DNA from: Flavobacterium sp.
GTDB taxonomy: Bacteria > Bacteroidota > Bacteroidia > Flavobacteriales > Flavobacteriaceae
Direction: 5' to 3'
NCBI RefSeq assembly: GCF_027483985.1
Contig: NZ_JAIXTJ010000052.1
Coordinates: forward strand, 1-49,813
DNA length: 49,813 nucleotides
Numbering within the stretch: position 1 is the first letter of the stretch; the number at the start of each line of letters is the position of its first letter. The translations under genes and the position numbers were made by a program. Below are positions 1-9,007 of the stretch, piece after piece. A model generated the notes under the pieces. That model worked only from the letters and a program-made list of their open reading frames with translations, searched no databases and was not told where the DNA came from.

Positions 1-2799
1 AACTTAAAAGGTGGTGGTATCACAAATACAAATGGTACAATCACAATAAATAATAATTCTGCAATCACTTCTAACATTTCACTTGGTGCTGCTGCTCCAA
101 CTGATGGTGGTGGTGGTATTTATATCGCTGCAGGAACTGTTAATGTAACTGGTGGTTCTATTGCTTCTAACAAAGCGATCACTGCTGGTGGTTCTGGTGG
201 TGGTGTATTCAACTTTGCTGGGACTTTCTCTGCAAACGGTACATCAATTACACAAAACATTTCAAATAGAGCTGGTGGTGGTATCGAATCTGCTGCAGGT
301 TCAACTACTAATTTAACTAACGTTATTTTAAATGCAAACAATACTGGAGTAATTGCTTCAGGTGCAACTGCTGCTACTCCAGGAAATGGTGGTGGATTCC
401 ACATAACTGGTGCAGGTAATGCAACTATCATTGGTGGTACTGCAAATGACAATTTAGCAGCTCAAGAAGGTGGTGCTTTATGGAATGGTTCTGGAACAAT
501 GAATGTGTCTAATATCACTGTAAATAACAATTTAGCTTTAGGAAACTTAGCAGATGATGGTGGTGCTGGATTATTCAACAACGCTGGAACATTAAATATC
601 AGCAATGCTATTGTTACAAATAACAGAGCTACTGGAACTTTAGGTTCTGGTGGAGGTATCTTTGGTTTGAACGGAAGTATTTCTGTAACTAATTCATCTT
701 TAGATTCTAACTCAGCAAACAGAGCTGGTGGTGCTATCGAAGTTGTAAATGGTACATTGACTATTTCAAACACCAACATGACTAATAATGATGTTGATGG
801 TGGTGCTGGAACTCCTGCTCCAGGAAATGGTGGTGCATTACATATTACTGGTGTAACAACAACTACAATTACTGGTGGTGTTGTGACTGGAAATGAAGCA
901 AGACGTGAAGGCGGTGGTTTATGGAACCAAACTGGAAGTACAATGACTGTAACTAATGTAAAAATTGATGCTAACATTGCGAGAGGTAATGGTGTTGCTT
1001 TTGGTGGTGGTGGTATCTTCGTGAACGGTGGAAACACTATAGTTAATTCATCTTCAATTACAAATAACGTATCTACTGGTGCTGCTGGAAATGGTGGTGG
1101 AGTTCACGTTAAAACAGGTTCTGCTACAATAAATACAACAACAATCTCTGGAAACACTTCTGCATCTAATGGTGGTGGTATATTCAGTAATGCTGGTTTG
1201 ACTTTAAATGCTGTAACTATTGCTAACAACTCAGCTGTTGTGGGTGGTGGAATTGCAAATACAAGTTCTTCTTTACCTGCTTTGAAAAATACAATTGTAG
1301 CTTCTAATACAGCTTCAACAGATTCAGATGTTTCTTCTACTACTGGTGCATTTGTATCAAATGGATTTAACTTAATTGGAAGAGCTTCAGCAGCGGCATT
1401 CGTTGCTTCTACTGGAGATATCGTTGGAACTAACGCTACACCAGTAAATCCATTATTAGCAAGCTTAGCTAACAATGGCGGAACTACATTGACACATGCA
1501 TTACTAGCATCAAGTCCTGCAATCAACAAAGGTAATGCTAATGATATGTTTGCTGATCAACTTGGAAATCCAGTTTTCGCTGGACGAAGAGATATAGGTG
1601 CATTTGAAAGTCAAAATAGAGGAATTCTATTAGGTTCTTTACCTGCTGCAACTTGTGGTACTACACTTTCTGGATGGTATTCTACAATTACAGCTAATTT
1701 TGCTTCTGGTGCAACAAACTATAGATATAGAATTACTAAAGTTGACGCAACTGATGCTCCAATTGGATCACCTGTTGTTATAGAAAGATCTGTAAACAAC
1801 ATTTCTTTAGCTAATGTTCCAGGAACAACTTACAATTCAACTTACAGAATTGAAGTATCTGTTTTCTTTGATAACATGTGGCAACCTTACGGACCATCAT
1901 GTAATGTGAGCACTCCAAACCCAGTTAGCACAATTGGTAATCAGTGTGGAACTACTTTAACATCATTTAGTCAATTTGTAACGGCTAATCCTGTACCTGT
2001 AGTAACTGCTTACAGATTTAGAGTTACAAGACTAAACAACCAATTACAAGCAGTTGGATTGCCACAAGAATACACTAGCTCTAGCAATAAATTTAATATG
2101 AACCAATTAGTTGGTATATTATATGCTACAACTTATAGTGTAGAAGTTGCTTTAAGAAATACTGACGGTACTTTCTTGCCTTACAACGTAGCTTGTAACA
2201 TAGTTACTCCTAATCATCCAACAACTCAAATTTCAGCTAATCAGTGTGGTAACTATTCAGTTCCAAGCAACACAACGCTTATTTTTGCTGATGGTGTAAA
2301 TGGAGCAACTCAATACAGATTTAGATTATTCAATGCTAATTTTGATACGACATATACTACAAGTAGTAACCGATTTACATTGAATAATTTCCCTACTTTG
2401 ACGCCAGGTATGTATTCTGTTCAAGTAGCTGTTAAGTTACCAAACGAACCAGAATTTGGTCCTTATGGTGCAACATGTTCACTTAGAACTCCAGGTTTCA
2501 GCGGTACTGTTGGTAAAGATGCAAATTTCGCTAGAACTACTGATGCATTTACTGGATTTGAAGTTTCTTCCTACCCTAACCCATTCAACGGATCATTCCA
2601 ATTGAATGTGAAAGCTAATGCTGATGAAACTATAGCAATCGTAGTATATGACATGGTTGGAAAACTTGTTGAAAACAGAACATTAACATTAACAGATATT
2701 GAAAATGTTACTATAGGAGAATCTTATCAAGCTGGTATATACAATGTAATTGTATCTCAAGGCAATAATAGCAAAGCAATTCGCGTTATTAAAAGATAA
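1..2799 (+). CDS. Secreted beta-helix adhesin with T9SS type A sorting domain (5' end outside window)
   Basis: The frame is open from base 1 to the stop at 2799 (932 codons) and the true start lies upstream. The first ~480 codons are Gly/Asn/Thr-rich repeats with GGG or GGA turns and N/S ladders, as in right-handed parallel beta-helix proteins. Codons ~480-540 carry an SPAIN...DIGAFE stretch typical of choice-of-anchor Q / polymorphic outer-membrane-type repeats. Three tandem ~90-residue modules follow, each with a conserved Cys near its start and another near its end (codons ~545-830), resembling Ig/FN3-like stalk units. The C-terminus (YPNPFNG ... GIYNVIVSQG ... IRVIKR) is a T9SS type A sorting domain, implying export and surface anchoring or release. 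The role as an adhesin is inferred. An internal ATG at 499 is not the start, because the repeats continue upstream without a break. Confidence 0.9.
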   Translation, partial: NLKGGGITNTNGTITINNNSAITSNISLGAAAPTDGGGGIYIAAGTVNVTGGSIASNKAITAGGSGGGVFNFAGTFSANGTSITQNISNRAGGGIESAAGSTTNLTNVILNANNTGVIASGATAATPGNGGGFHITGAGNATIIGGTANDNLAAQEGGALWNGSGTMNVSNITVNNNLALGNLADDGGAGLFNNAGTLNISNAIVTNNRATGTLGSGGGIFGLNGSISVTNSSLDSNSANRAGGAIEVVNGTLTISNTNMTNNDVDGGAGTPAPGNGGALHITGVTTTTITGGVVTGNEARREGGGLWNQTGSTMTVTNVKIDANIARGNGVAFGGGGIFVNGGNTIVNSSSITNNVSTGAAGNGGGVHVKTGSATINTTTISGNTSASNGGGIFSNAGLTLNAVTIANNSAVVGGGIANTSSSLPALKNTIVASNTASTDSDVSSTTGAFVSNGFNLIGRASAAAFVASTGDIVGTNATPVNPLLASLANNGGTTLTHALLASSPAINKGNANDMFADQLGNPVFAGRRDIGAFESQNRGILLGSLPAATCGTTLSGWYSTITANFASGATNYRYRITKVDATDAPIGSPVVIERSVNNISLANVPGTTYNSTYRIEVSVFFDNMWQPYGPSCNVSTPNPVSTIGNQCGTTLTSFSQFVTANPVPVVTAYRFRVTRLNNQLQAVGLPQEYTSSSNKFNMNQLVGILYATTYSVEVALRNTDGTFLPYNVACNIVTPNHPTTQISANQCGNYSVPSNTTLIFADGVNGATQYRFRLFNANFDTTYTTSSNRFTLNNFPTLTPGMYSVQVAVKLPNEPEFGPYGATCSLRTPGFSGTVGKDANFARTTDAFTGFEVSSYPNPFNGSFQLNVKANADETIAIVVYDMVGKLVENRTLTLTDIENVTIGESYQAGIYNVIVSQGNNSKAIRVIKR

Positions 2800-2827
2800 T
2801 TTCTTTAAATAGAATACAATGTTACTT

Positions 2828-2860
2828 AAGAGGCAATCGTAATGATTGCCTCTTTTGTTT
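2828..2860 (+). terminator. Intrinsic terminator after the T9SS adhesin gene
   Basis: An 11-bp perfect stem (AAGAGGCAATC at 2828-2838 with its complement at 2844-2854) with a 5-nt loop is followed by a T-rich run. It lies 28 bases after the adhesin stop codon. Confidence 0.85.
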
Positions 2861-2974
2861 ATTAACCATTGCGCTTTATGAAAAAAGAGGAACTCTTATT
2901 AAAAGAAATTTTGTTATTTTCACAAGTAATTATTCAAATGTTACAGCCTTATAGGATATTCTAAAGATGCTTTT

Positions 2975-3433
2975 ATGAAAATTGTACTTAAAATTGTGTC
3001 CCTTTTTCCAATCTTATTTCTATCAGGTTGTAAAAAACACGATACTATTTCATTTGATGGAAAAACATTAATTGGTTTCGAAGCAATAAAAGTTGCTATT
3101 GACCCAAAACGACCTCAATATAAATGGTTTTATAAAACCAAAATAACATTCAAAAAAGATAGCGTTTTTATCCAAAAATCCCCAATTTCTGTTTACAAAA
3201 AAGATACTTTATATTCAGCCAGTGATGGAGGATTTTATAGTTACAAAGGAATATGGAACGATACAAATGGTAAAATCGAAGTTAATGTAATCGAAACCAA
3301 TTGCAATTATTGTCCAGAATCAATGCAAGAAATCAGGAAAGGCGTTTACCAAAAAGTAATTCGCAAGAAAGAATATAAAGGCAAAAGAACGAATAAAGGT
3401 TTGAATTTAAATGGAATTGAATTTAAATCATAA
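2975..3433 (+). CDS. Small lipoprotein of unknown function
   Basis: This 152-residue protein has a hydrophobic N-terminus ending in a lipobox (LSGC, Cys19), so it should be lipid-anchored in the envelope. The mature part is Lys-rich with beta-type alternation (FKKDSVFIQKSPISVYKKDTL) and a CNYC pair near residue 110. I do not recognise the family. It stands alone between the adhesin terminator and purM on the opposite strand. Confidence 0.7.
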   Translation: MKIVLKIVSLFPILFLSGCKKHDTISFDGKTLIGFEAIKVAIDPKRPQYKWFYKTKITFKKDSVFIQKSPISVYKKDTLYSASDGGFYSYKGIWNDTNGKIEVNVIETNCNYCPESMQEIRKGVYQKVIRKKEYKGKRTNKGLNLNGIEFKS

Positions 3434-3520
3434 ACTATTATTCGAACAAAATCAGCAAACAATTAAGACTATTTTTTACAAATAAAACCAACCTTACCTT
3501 TCAAAATATATCCTAAAAAA

Positions 3521-4699
3521 CTAATACTCAAACTTACCATACTCACTTATTATAGTAAGTTTTTTTGTTTCGCTTGCTTCTACTCTACCTACAATTTGAG
3601 CTTCCACACCAAAAGAATTTGAAATAGCAATAATATCATTGGCAATTTCTTGAGGTACATAAACTTCCATTCTATGACCACAATTGAACACTTGGTACAT
3701 TTCTTTCCAATCGGTTTTAGATTGCACTTGAATTAATTGAAATAAGGGTGGCACAGGAAATAAATTATCTTTAATAACGTGCACATTATCTACAAAATGT
3801 AATACTTTAGTTTGTGCTCCACCAGAACAATGTACCATTCCATGAATGTCGTTAGGAGAATATTTATCTAAAATAGCTTTGATTATTGGCGCATAAGTAC
3901 GCGTTGGCGACAGCACTAATTTTCCGGCATCAATTGGAGCATTTTCAACAGCATCGGTCAATTTTACGTTACCAGAATACACTAAATCTTTTGGTACTGC
4001 ACTATCAAAACTCTCTGGAAATTTTTCTGCTAAATAATTCGCAAAAACATCGTGTCGTGCTGATGTTAATCCGTTGCTTCCCATTCCGCCATTGTAACTT
4101 TTTTCGTAATTGGCTTGACCAAAACTTGCCATTCCTACAATGACATCACCAGGCTTTATATTGGCATTATCGATAACTTTGCTACGTTTCATTCGAGCTG
4201 TTACGGTTGAATCAACAATTATGGTTCTAACTAAATCTCCAACATCAGCTGTTTCACCACCAGTAGAATGAATGGTTACACCAAACGATTTTAATTCCTC
4301 TATCAATTCTTCAGTTCCGTTGATAATTGCTGAAATTACCTCGGCTGGAATCAAATTTTTATTTCTTCCGATGGTAGATGAAAGCAAAATATTATCGGTT
4401 GCACCAACGCACAATAAATCATCAATATTCATTATTAAAGCGTCTTGAGCAATGCCTTTCCAAACCGAAATATCGCCAGTTTCCTTCCAGTACATATAAG
4501 CCAAAGACGATTTTGTTCCAGCACCATCGGCGTGCATTATCAAACAATAGTCATCGTCATTAGTTAAATAATCGGGAACAATTTTGCAAAATGCCTTTGG
4601 AAATAATCCTTTATCAATATTCTTGATGGCATTATGCACATCTTCTTTAGAGGCAGAAACTCCGCGCAAAGCGTAGCGTTGGCTATTATCAGAACTCAT
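3521..4699 (-). CDS. purM: Phosphoribosylformylglycinamidine cyclo-ligase (AIR synthase)
   Basis: The product converts FGAM plus ATP to aminoimidazole ribotide in de novo purine synthesis (cytosolic). The 392-residue protein fits the longer Bacteroidota form of PurM. The N-terminal AIR-synthase signature is visible (HADGAGTKSSLAYMYW, residues ~57-72), followed by the metal/ATP-binding DALIMNIDDLLCVGA stretch and a Gly-rich region (GMGSNGLTSARHDVF). The C-terminal half keeps HCSGGAQTKVL and VFNCGHRMEVYV, typical of the AIRS C domain. It is monocistronic, with a TATATTTGC promoter box about 50 bases upstream. No adjacent purine gene is present. Confidence 0.88.
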   Translation of the reverse strand: MSSDNSQRYALRGVSASKEDVHNAIKNIDKGLFPKAFCKIVPDYLTNDDDYCLIMHADGAGTKSSLAYMYWKETGDISVWKGIAQDALIMNIDDLLCVGATDNILLSSTIGRNKNLIPAEVISAIINGTEELIEELKSFGVTIHSTGGETADVGDLVRTIIVDSTVTARMKRSKVIDNANIKPGDVIVGMASFGQANYEKSYNGGMGSNGLTSARHDVFANYLAEKFPESFDSAVPKDLVYSGNVKLTDAVENAPIDAGKLVLSPTRTYAPIIKAILDKYSPNDIHGMVHCSGGAQTKVLHFVDNVHVIKDNLFPVPPLFQLIQVQSKTDWKEMYQVFNCGHRMEVYVPQEIANDIIAISNSFGVEAQIVGRVEASETKKLTIISEYGKFEY

Positions 4700-4715
4700 T
4701 TGTTGTAGTTAGTTG

Positions 4716-4734
4716 CCCATCGACAAGCTCAGGG
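4716..4734. repeat. Dispersed short repeat with core cgacaagctcagg (copy 1)
   Basis: CCCATCGACAAGCTCAGGG lies between the purM promoter box and its start codon, so it should be part of the 5' leader. A second copy with one mismatch over 18 bases is at 46172-46189. This core is familiar as a short intergenic repeat in Bacteroidota genomes (from memory). Confidence 0.55.
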
Positions 4735-4747
4735 TAAATGTTGTTGC

Positions 4748-4756
4748 GCAAATATA
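4748..4756 (-). promoter_or_regulatory. Putative purM promoter -7 box
   Basis: Reading the minus strand gives TATATTTGC, matching the Bacteroidota TAnnTTTG element, 49 bases before the purM ATG. I see no convincing TTG -33 element at the right spacing. Confidence 0.5.
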
Positions 4757-4801
4757 ATTCAAAGATTGTAGAAAGCCGATTTCAGAAGAGCATTTTTATT
4801 T

Positions 4802-5593
4802 TTAATTTTCAACAATTAAAATTTCAACTCTACGATTTTCGTCTTCCTCAAGAGCATTTTTTTCTGGAATAGGATGAATAGGTCTCGAAACACCGTAACC
4901 TTTGAAAGTCATTCGCTTTCTATCAATTTTATTTCGAATCAAGTAATTATAAACCGTCTTTGCTCTTGCCGCAGAAATAGGATCATCTTTATCATTTAAT
5001 TTACAACATATATGTCCTTGAATTTCAATAATCAACTTCGGATTATCTTCCATAATACATAACAATTCATATAAAACAGACTCTGATTTTGGTACAATCT
5101 TAGCAGAATTATTGAAAAAATAAATATTATCTAGCTTTATTAAATCTCCTTTTTTAGCAAGTTTTACTTTATCCTTTAAAGGCTCTTTTGAAAGTACTTT
5201 ATTTTTTTCGCCCAAAATAACTTCCTTTTTTTCTTGAAAAATGATAGTTACTCTCCTATTCTCACTTTGGTTTTTAGATTGTTCAAAATCTTCACCAAAT
5301 CCACGAATCTCAATATCTTTCCTGACTTCAATGCCGCTTTCTTTTAAAAAATTATAAACTTCATTTACTCTTTTTAAAGCAAGTGTATCATTATAAGAAT
5401 TCGTTCCTTTCCAATCGCAAAAACCATACAACTTAATTACTTGGTAATTTTTACCTTCTGCAATCCAAGTATTGATTTTTTTTACTGCTTCGTCATTAAG
5501 ATTGAACTTATCGAAATCAAAATATACGTTAAGTTTCTCTTGTGCTTGTGCAAAAAAGGGAAAGAATATTATAAGAAATAGATACTTTTTCAT
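4802..5593 (-). CDS. Double OmpA-domain periplasmic protein (second of a tandem pair)
   Basis: This 263-residue protein has a signal peptide (residues 1-17, cleaved near AQAQ) and two OmpA/MotB-like domains. Domain 1 (~20-120) reads VYFDFDKFNLN ... GFCDWKG ... NDTLALKRV, keeping the Asp60 and Arg75 expected for binding peptidoglycan diaminopimelate. Domain 2 (~150-260) reads YFFNNSAKIVP ... IQGHICC ... ARAKTVYNYL; here the usual GHTD Asp is replaced by two cysteines (196-197) while Arg210 remains. It starts 4 bases after the stop of a paralogue at 5598, so the two form an operon. Likely role: peptidoglycan tethering or an outer-membrane-associated scaffold (inferred). Confidence 0.82.
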   Translation of the reverse strand: MKKYLFLIIFFPFFAQAQEKLNVYFDFDKFNLNDEAVKKINTWIAEGKNYQVIKLYGFCDWKGTNSYNDTLALKRVNEVYNFLKESGIEVRKDIEIRGFGEDFEQSKNQSENRRVTIIFQEKKEVILGEKNKVLSKEPLKDKVKLAKKGDLIKLDNIYFFNNSAKIVPKSESVLYELLCIMEDNPKLIIEIQGHICCKLNDKDDPISAARAKTVYNYLIRNKIDRKRMTFKGYGVSRPIHPIPEKNALEEDENRRVEILIVEN

Positions 5594-5597
5594 AATA

Positions 5598-6458
5598 TTA
5601 TTTGTCTAAAACCATTATCTCAACTCTTCTGTTTCTGGCTGCTTCAAATTCGCTTTTCTCCGGAATGGCGAACTTGGGTTTGGAAACACCAAATCCTTTG
5701 ACCTTAACCCTAGCATCTGCAATTCCTTCTGATATCAAAATTCTTCTTACTTGCTTAGCTCTATCCAACGAAAGATTTCTTGCATCTTTTTGTACACAAC
5801 AAATGTGTCCTTGAATTTCAATTTTTAGCTTCGGAAATTTATTCATAACCAAAATCAATTCATCGATAGCTCTTTTAGAAGAAGGAATTATTGCAAACGT
5901 ATTAACGTGAAAATTAATATCTTCTAGTCGAATCAAAGTTCCTTTTGTAGAAAGATTTATCTTATCTAAAAGCGTTGCACCTTCGGGAAAATTCATCGCT
6001 TCTTCCTCAATTGGCACAGTTTCCTCTTCGACCACAACTTTGGGCTTAATTCCTAATATTTCGTTTTCACGAGCTAAATCTTTTTCGAGTATGTAGTGAA
6101 TTATTGCTTTTCGATTTTCAGCTTTAATTGTAGAAGTGGCGCCTTTTTCACCTAAGCTAATAGTTTTAAAATCTTCTCGAATTTTCAATTTTCCATTAAC
6201 TTTTGCATAAATAGAATTTACACGTTTTAAAGAAAGCGTGTCATTAAATCCAGACGAACCAACCTCATCAGTGGAACCAGTGATTGAAAGAATTTTTGAG
6301 GTTTTATTTTCTAGTATCCATTTATCAAGTTTAGCTTGTTCTGTTTTATTTAGGTCAAATTTATTATTATCAAAATAAACAACAAACTGTTCTTGAGCAC
6401 TTACCCATTGAAATGAAACTAGCAGTACTGCAAATCGTAAAATTTTAGTCATATTCAT
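5598..6458 (-). CDS. Double OmpA-domain periplasmic protein (first of a tandem pair)
   Basis: This 286-residue paralogue of the downstream gene has a signal peptide (to about AQEQ, residue 22). Domain 1 (~25-125) has VYFDNNKFDLN, GSTDEVG (Asp64) and NDTLSLKRV (Arg79). A Glu-rich linker (VVVEEETVPIEEEA, ~141-154) precedes domain 2 (~165-286), which contains INFHVNTFAIIPSS, IQGHICC (Cys220-221) and DRAKQVRRIL (Arg233). The shared GHICC and [GR]FGVSKP/GYGVSRP motifs show that the two genes arose by duplication of an already double-domain ancestor. A second ATG two codons in (6452) is an alternative start. Confidence 0.82.
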   Translation of the reverse strand: MNMTKILRFAVLLVSFQWVSAQEQFVVYFDNNKFDLNKTEQAKLDKWILENKTSKILSITGSTDEVGSSGFNDTLSLKRVNSIYAKVNGKLKIREDFKTISLGEKGATSTIKAENRKAIIHYILEKDLARENEILGIKPKVVVEEETVPIEEEAMNFPEGATLLDKINLSTKGTLIRLEDINFHVNTFAIIPSSKRAIDELILVMNKFPKLKIEIQGHICCVQKDARNLSLDRAKQVRRILISEGIADARVKVKGFGVSKPKFAIPEKSEFEAARNRRVEIMVLDK

Positions 6459-6503
6459 ATAACGAATTTAAACAAAATTAATTGTAGAATGCAAAAGTTG
6501 TTC

Positions 6504-6537
6504 CACAAAAAAACCTGCTAATTTCTTAACAGGTTTT
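6504..6537 (-). terminator. Intrinsic terminator after glutamine synthetase
   Basis: Minus-strand hairpin: arm AAACCTG with its complement (6511-6517 and 6530-6536), 12-nt loop TTAAGAAATTAG, then a T7 run. It lies 42 bases past the stop codon. The loop shares AGAAATT with two other terminators in the window. Confidence 0.8.
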
Positions 6538-6578
6538 ATCTATTCTCTTTATTCTATTTTCTATTCTCTTAAAAAAAA

Positions 6579-8768
6579 CTATCTCGTAAATAATAACTCT
6601 CTGTATTTAGTTAATGTCCAAATTTCGTCATCAACTAAAAGTTCTAATTTATCACAGTGTTCTCTAATTACATCAAAATAAGGTTTCACTTTATCGCAAT
6701 AAGATTCTGCCATTTTTTGAGCATCAGTTAGTGCATTTGCTTTTTTACGAGCTTCTGTCATAGCATCAACATTAGAATTAATTCCTTCAATATGCGCTGA
6801 TATTTCTTTGATAATTGTGATTTGCTCTTTTGCAATATTTTCAAACTCTTTTCCAAAAATATCTTTTAATCCACGAACGTTTTCAATTAAAGTATTTTGG
6901 TAACGAATAGCTGTTGGAATCACGTGATTACGGGCAATATCGCCTAAAACACGACCTTCAATTTGGATTTTTTTAGTGTATTCTTCTAATTCAATTTCGT
7001 AACGTGCTTCTACCTCAACGTGGTTCATCACATTTAAATCTTTGAATAAATCTAACGCTTTTTGAGACACTTTAGCTTTCAAAGCAGCAGGAGTAGTTTT
7101 GTGATTACTCAAGCCACGTTTTTTAGCTTCTTTTTCCCAAGCATCACTATATCCATCGCCTTCAAAAAGAATATTTTTAGTTTCTTTGATGTATTCTCTC
7201 AATACATTAAAGATTGCTTCGTCTTTCTTTAAATCTTTTTTCTCAATTAAAGAATCTACTTCTTTTTTGAATTCTTTCAATTGTTTTGCAACGATTGAAT
7301 TTAAAGTTGTCATTGCATTAGCACAATTTGCAGAAGAACCAACGGCTCTAAATTCAAATTTATTTCCTGTGAAAGCAAATGGTGATGTTCTATTTCTATC
7401 GGTATTGTCCAACATTACGTCTGGAATTTTACCCACAACATTTAGTTTTAAATCGGTTTTTTCTTCTGGTGATAATTTTCCATTAGAAACACCTTCTAAT
7501 TCTGCTAAAACTTTGGTCAATTGTTCTCCAATGAAAACAGAGATAATTGCTGGTGGCGCTTCATTTGCACCCAATCTATGGTCATTACTTGCCGTTGCAA
7601 TAGCTGCACGAAGTAATTCTTCATATTCATTTACCGCTTTAATTGTATTAATAAAGAAAGACAAGAATTGTAAATTGCTCATTGGCGTTTTACTTGGTGA
7701 AAGTAAATTTACTCCAGTATCTGTAGCCAATGACCAGTTGTTATGTTTTCCAGAACCATTTACTCCTTTAAAAGGTTTTTCGTGAAATAGCACTTTAAAA
7801 TCGTGACGTTCTCCTACTTTAGACATTACATCCATTAATAAAGAGTTGTGGTCTACGGCTAAATTAGTTTCTTCAAAAATTGGTGCTAACTCAAATTGAT
7901 TTGGAGCTACTTCATTATGACGTGTTTTTACCGGAATTCCCAATAACATACATTCTTCTTCTAATTCTCTCATATAATTAAGAGCACGAGAAGGAATAGA
8001 ACCAAAATAATGATCGTCTAATTGTTGTCCTTTTGCAGAAGTATGACCAAGTAATGTTCTTCCAGTCATCACTAAATCGGGACGTGAATTTGCTAAAGAA
8101 GAATCAATCAAGAAATATTCTTGTTCCCAACCTAAAGTAGCGGTTACTTTTTTAACATTCTTATCAAAATATTTACATACTTCAGTTGCTGCTTCATCAA
8201 CTGCATTTAAAGCACGTAAAAGTGGTGTTTTATAATCTAAAGCTTCACCTGTATAAGAAATGAATACTGTTGGAATACATAAAGTTGTACCGAAAATAAA
8301 TGCTGGAGAAGTTGGATCCCAAGCAGTATATCCACGAGCTTCGAAGGTGTTTCTAATTCCACCATTTGGGAAAGAAGAAGCGTCTGGTTCTTGTTGTACT
8401 AATTGACCTCCACCAAATTTTTCTACTGCATCTGAACCATCATAAGAAGTTTCAAAAAAGGCATCGTGTTTCTCAGCTGTTGTACCAGTTAAAGGTTGAA
8501 ACCAGTGAGTATAATGAGTCACACCTTTAGAAAGTGCCCACTCTTTCATACCCATTGCGATATAATCGGCTAATTTTCTATCAATTTTCGTTCCGTGTTG
8601 GACTGCATCTTTCACTCCTTTATAAGCATCTGAAGTTAAATACTGCTTCATTGCTTTATCATTAAAAACATTTGAACCAAAAAGATCTGATTTTCTTCCT
8701 GCTTCTTCAAATTTTACTGGCTTTCTGCCTGATGCATCTTTTAATGCTTGGAAACGTAAAGTTGACAT
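6579..8768 (-). CDS. glnN: Glutamine synthetase type III
   Basis: The product condenses glutamate and ammonia with ATP to glutamine (cytosol, nitrogen assimilation). Its 729 residues match the long GSIII class of Bacteroidota and cyanobacteria, not the ~470-residue GSI. Family features are the N-terminal RKPVKFEEAGRKSDLFGSNVF, the catalytic-barrel motif GWEQEYFLID (~residues 214-223), TRHNEVAPNQFELAP, the substrate-binding VNGSGKHNNWSLATDTG (~334-350) and NRTSPFAFTGNKFEFRAVGSSAN. The C-terminal ~150 residues are helical. It is monocistronic: a promoter box lies 39 bases upstream and a terminator follows. The repeated ATAGGGTAT motif around the promoter suggests regulated expression. Confidence 0.95.
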   Translation of the reverse strand: MSTLRFQALKDASGRKPVKFEEAGRKSDLFGSNVFNDKAMKQYLTSDAYKGVKDAVQHGTKIDRKLADYIAMGMKEWALSKGVTHYTHWFQPLTGTTAEKHDAFFETSYDGSDAVEKFGGGQLVQQEPDASSFPNGGIRNTFEARGYTAWDPTSPAFIFGTTLCIPTVFISYTGEALDYKTPLLRALNAVDEAATEVCKYFDKNVKKVTATLGWEQEYFLIDSSLANSRPDLVMTGRTLLGHTSAKGQQLDDHYFGSIPSRALNYMRELEEECMLLGIPVKTRHNEVAPNQFELAPIFEETNLAVDHNSLLMDVMSKVGERHDFKVLFHEKPFKGVNGSGKHNNWSLATDTGVNLLSPSKTPMSNLQFLSFFINTIKAVNEYEELLRAAIATASNDHRLGANEAPPAIISVFIGEQLTKVLAELEGVSNGKLSPEEKTDLKLNVVGKIPDVMLDNTDRNRTSPFAFTGNKFEFRAVGSSANCANAMTTLNSIVAKQLKEFKKEVDSLIEKKDLKKDEAIFNVLREYIKETKNILFEGDGYSDAWEKEAKKRGLSNHKTTPAALKAKVSQKALDLFKDLNVMNHVEVEARYEIELEEYTKKIQIEGRVLGDIARNHVIPTAIRYQNTLIENVRGLKDIFGKEFENIAKEQITIIKEISAHIEGINSNVDAMTEARKKANALTDAQKMAESYCDKVKPYFDVIREHCDKLELLVDDEIWTLTKYRELLFTR

Positions 8769-8786
8769 AAAAATAGTTTTAAAAAG

Positions 8787-8862
8787 TTATACCCTATTAT
8801 TTTGATGCAAATATAACAATATTTTGATTCAAAAATAATTATACCCTATTTTTTTAGGGGTA
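8787..8862 (-). promoter_or_regulatory. glnN promoter with repeated ATAGGGTAT motifs
   Basis: A -7 box TATATTTGC (minus strand, 8807-8815) is flanked by two identical 12-mers (plus-strand TTATACCCTATT at 8787-8798 and 8839-8850), 52 bp apart. The upstream copy also forms an imperfect inverted repeat with TAGGGGTA at 8855-8862. The layout looks like operator sites on both sides of the promoter; the binding protein is unknown. Confidence 0.5.
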
Positions 8863-8955
8863 AAATTAATAAATTGCAAATTTTGTAATCCAAATTCGAA
8901 TTAAATAGATAAAAAACCGTCTTGCTATTAGAATTAACTTTTTGGAATTCGTTTT

Positions 8956-8987
8956 TTGTTATTTGGAATTTTATAATGTTATCTTTG
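8956..8987 (+). promoter_or_regulatory. Promoter of the TerC/Alx gene
   Basis: TTG at 8956-8958, a 21-base spacer, then TATCTTTG at 8980-8987 fit the Bacteroidota -33/-7 consensus. Transcription would start near 8992, inside the longest possible reading frame, which places the real start at ATG 9008. Confidence 0.6.
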
Positions 8988-9007
8988 CAACACTTAAAAC
9001 AAGTACA

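Noticed and set aside
120..1529. Long proline/alanine-rich open frames on the minus strand opposite the adhesin
   Set aside because: They are antisense mirrors of the Gly/Asn repeat codons (GGT/AAT read as ACC/ATT), have no signal or known motif, and overlap a gene with a full domain structure.
8942..9007. N-terminal extension of the TerC/Alx gene from ATG 8942
   Set aside because: The promoter box lies inside it (8980-8987), and the extension does not match the family start.
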